DNA from: Proteobacteria bacterium HN_bin10
GTDB lineage: Bacteria > Pseudomonadota > Alphaproteobacteria > Caulobacterales > Aquidulcibacteraceae
NCBI GenBank assembly: GCA_002083515.1
Contig: LWDN01000089.1
Location: forward strand, 1 to 14,900
DNA length: 14,900 nucleotides
Direction: 5' to 3'
Numbering within the stretch: position 1 is the first letter of the stretch; each line of letters opens with the position of its first letter. Below are positions 12,673-14,900 of the stretch, in pieces. The notes below the pieces were generated by a model, which was not told where the DNA came from, did no database searches, and worked only from the letters and a program-made list of their open reading frames with translations. The position numbers and the translations under genes were made by a program.

Positions 12673-14900
12673 GTGTCGAACGACAACACTTACGAAGCGC
12701 CGCCCGGCGGAGCGGCGGAAAAAAGCAACAGACCGTTCCTGGCGCTGGTGCTGGTGTTCGTCGCCGCCTTCTTCGCGGCGGTGGCGGCGCAAATCAGGGC
12801 GCATCATGACGACGCTGCCGACACGATCGTGGCCGCGCAAGCCTCAGCCGCAGGGCTGATCGCCGAGCGCGTCAACGCCAATCTTGCGATCGCGCTGGGC
12901 GCCACGGCCGGCGTCGCCGATCTCGCGCGCGCGGGCGGCGCGGCGCCCGCGGCGATCGCCAATGCGGCCGCGTCCGCACGCCCGGCCACGGCCGCTGCGG
13001 TTGCGAGTTCCGCCGGCGTCATCGATGCGATTACCGATCCGCGCCAGAACGCCCTCGTCGCCGCCGCACTGCGCGACGCCAACACCGGTGGCGACATCTG
13101 GGTGGGCGCGCCGGCGATGGGCGAACTGCCGACAGCACCGGTGATCGTGCGCGACGTGGCCGGCCGCTCGATCGTCACCGTCATCGACGCCGCGCAACTC
13201 TTGCCCCAGCTGGACGCCAATGCGCGCGTGCTGATCGCCTCGCGCGAAGGTGTCGTTCTTTACGCATCGCCGGCGCTGCAGGAAGCAGGCGCACGCGCGC
13301 AGCAGCAGATTCTCGCCGCCACGCGTCAAGGCGACGCCGGCGCGTTGATCCGCGACGGTGAGGGTGACACCTGGGTTGCGGCGGAGGCCGTCGCCCAAAT
13401 CGGCGAACTGCGCGTCATGGCATCGGCGCCTTCGCCGGGTGCTGCAGACCTGTGGCTGGCGGCGTTTCTGCGCTTCGCGCTGGTCACCGCCGCACCCTTG
13501 GCGGCGCTGGCGGTGCTCTATCTGCTGATGCGCCAGAACGCGCAGCGCGCCCGTCTGTTCGAAGCGGAAGCGCAGCGGGCCGAGACGCACTTCTCCATCG
13601 CCGCCGATGGCGCCAAGGTCGGCGTGCTCGAATGGCGCCCGGCGGCGGACGAAGTTCAGCTTTCCGAACGCGCCGCGCGGCTGCTTGGCGCCCCGCGCGA
13701 CATCCTCGGCCTGCGCGACTTGCTCGATCTCATCGTCGCGGAGGACCGCTTCGGCGTCGAAGAAGAGTTCCGCCGCGCCCGTCAGTCCGGCATGCTCGAC
13801 GCCCGCTTCCGGGTGACGCGCGGCGGCGGTCTGGGCTGGATCGAGGCGCGCGGCGCGGCTGTCGAAGGCGCGGGCGGTCGCGGCGAGACGCGCGTGTTCG
13901 GCACCGTGATCGACGCGACCGAACGCCACGAGGCCGAGGCCCAGGTCTCCCGCCTCGAACAACAATTGCGCGCGGCGATCGACAATTTCTCCGGCCCGTT
14001 CGCGCTGTGGGATCCGCGCAAGCGTTTGCTGCTGTGGAACCAGAGTTTCGCCAAGGCCTTCAAACTCGGCCCCGAAATCCTGCGCCAGCGCGCCTCTTAC
14101 GAGGCGATCGCCGCCGCTTCGACGCCGAGCATTCGCCGAGAAAAGCTCGATCCCTCCAACCCGGATGTGCGCGTCATCGAACTGCAGACCGGCGAGTGGC
14201 TGCATATCGTCGAGCGCCGCGCCGCCGACGGCGGCGTCATCACCGTCGGCGTGGACATCACCTCGCTCAAGCGCAAAGAAGAAGAGCTGGCGCGCAACGA
14301 ACGGCGCTTGTCGGATGCTCTGAGCCGCGCCGAATCGCAGGAATATCGGATCAAGGCGCTGGCGAAAGAAGCGCACGAAGAGCGTCAGAAGGCTGAGGAA
14401 GCCAGCCGCGCCAAGTCCACCTTCCTCGCCAATATGAGCCATGAATTGCGGACGCCGCTGAACGCCGTCATCGGCTTCTCCGAGATCATGGCCAAGGAAT
14501 TGTTCGGGCCGCTGCCGAACCCGCAATACAAGCAATATGCAAACGACATTTTCGACAGCGGCAACCACCTGCTCGATCTGATCAACGACATCCTCGACAT
14601 GGCCAAGATCGAGGCCAACAAGCTGACGCTGACCCCGCGCCCGCTCGATCCGATGGTGGCGATCGAACAGGCGGTACGGCTCACCAAGCGCAAGGCCGAG
14701 GAGAAGGGCCTCTCGATCGTGGTCGACGCCGAAGAATTGCCGGAGATCGAGGCCGATCATCGCGCCATCAAGCAGATCCTGCTCAATCTCCTGTCGAATG
14801 CGGTGAAGTTCACCGATCAGGGCGCCATCATGGTGCATGCGCGCAGCGGCCCCGAGACACTGACGCTACGCGTCGTCGACACCGGCTGCGGCATTCCGCC
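12673..14900 (+). CDS. pleC: PleC/DivJ-like membrane sensor histidine kinase (partial, C-terminus outside window)
   Basis: An open frame of 742 complete codons runs to the window edge. The start is GTG at 12673 (MSNDNTYEAPPGG) after GGGGAA; no ATG or other good in-frame start lies just upstream. Membrane helices are at about 22-41 and 260-286, bracketing an Ala-rich periplasmic domain of about 215 residues. Two PAS-like domains follow (about 303-422 and 430-530), then a helical linker. The HisKA motif SHELRTPLNAVIGFSEIM has the phospho-acceptor His590, followed by FGPLPNPQYKQYANDI and INDILDMAKIEANK, a spacing and wording typical of the PleC/DivJ/PdhS group that controls DivK in alphaproteobacteria. 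Asn709 of the N box and Asp736 of the G1 box are visible; later ATP-binding boxes are outside. Caulobacter PleC has its His near residue 610, so PleC is my best guess. The symbol is tentative, and kinase versus phosphatase role cannot be told. Confidence 0.82.
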   Translation, partial: MSNDNTYEAPPGGAAEKSNRPFLALVLVFVAAFFAAVAAQIRAHHDDAADTIVAAQASAAGLIAERVNANLAIALGATAGVADLARAGGAAPAAIANAAASARPATAAAVASSAGVIDAITDPRQNALVAAALRDANTGGDIWVGAPAMGELPTAPVIVRDVAGRSIVTVIDAAQLLPQLDANARVLIASREGVVLYASPALQEAGARAQQQILAATRQGDAGALIRDGEGDTWVAAEAVAQIGELRVMASAPSPGAADLWLAAFLRFALVTAAPLAALAVLYLLMRQNAQRARLFEAEAQRAETHFSIAADGAKVGVLEWRPAADEVQLSERAARLLGAPRDILGLRDLLDLIVAEDRFGVEEEFRRARQSGMLDARFRVTRGGGLGWIEARGAAVEGAGGRGETRVFGTVIDATERHEAEAQVSRLEQQLRAAIDNFSGPFALWDPRKRLLLWNQSFAKAFKLGPEILRQRASYEAIAAASTPSIRREKLDPSNPDVRVIELQTGEWLHIVERRAADGGVITVGVDITSLKRKEEELARNERRLSDALSRAESQEYRIKALAKEAHEERQKAEEASRAKSTFLANMSHELRTPLNAVIGFSEIMAKELFGPLPNPQYKQYANDIFDSGNHLLDLINDILDMAKIEANKLTLTPRPLDPMVAIEQAVRLTKRKAEEKGLSIVVDAEELPEIEADHRAIKQILLNLLSNAVKFTDQGAIMVHARSGPETLTLRVVDTGCGIP

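Noticed and set aside
12844..14838. A 664-codon open frame on the minus strand.
   Set aside because: It is antisense to the histidine kinase, whose frame has clear HisKA and ATPase motifs. The minus frame reads as low-complexity Arg/Gly/His-rich sequence, typical of GC-rich antisense shadows.

Overview
The window looks like a GC-rich alphaproteobacterial chromosome, most likely from the Caulobacterales/Hyphomonadaceae side. Evidence: strongly GC-biased, tightly packed genes; a PleC/DivJ-type histidine kinase at the right end; an alphaproteobacterial-type LexA box (GTTC-N7-GTTC); and paired acyl-CoA dehydrogenases. No rRNA, tRNA, CRISPR array, prophage or insertion sequence is visible. No gene-free stretch exceeds about 220 bases.

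Left (1-2143, minus strand): a three-gene envelope cluster with overlapping or nearly touching ends. It comprises a 60-residue membrane protein, a BON-like/OmpA-like peptidoglycan-binding protein, and a membrane-anchored coiled-coil protein that leaves the window and carries a repeated W-R-x-x-Y-x-E-x-R-V motif. Next (2258-3953, plus): two overlapping RNA methyltransferase-type genes, a TrmH/SpoU-family enzyme and an RlmI-like class I enzyme.

Centre (3954-7827): three different toxin-antitoxin modules in under 4 kb. mntA-hepT (type VII) is fused by TGATG overlaps to ogt, an alkylguanine DNA repair gene, and a LexA box overlapping a good -35/-10 pair lies upstream. AbrB-vapC follows directly, with a palindromic operator inside its promoter. 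higBA, also with a palindromic operator inside its promoter, sits between two acyl-CoA dehydrogenase genes that look like the large and small subunits of one heteromeric enzyme. The most notable candidate here is the apparent SOS-controlled toxin-antitoxin/DNA-repair operon.

Right (9138-14900, plus): an unrecognised 191-residue protein, then an intergenic region with two long imperfect palindromes and a hairpin that covers the ribosome binding site of pepN, then aminopeptidase N with a complete active site, then a PleC-like sensor histidine kinase cut by the window edge inside its ATP-binding domain.
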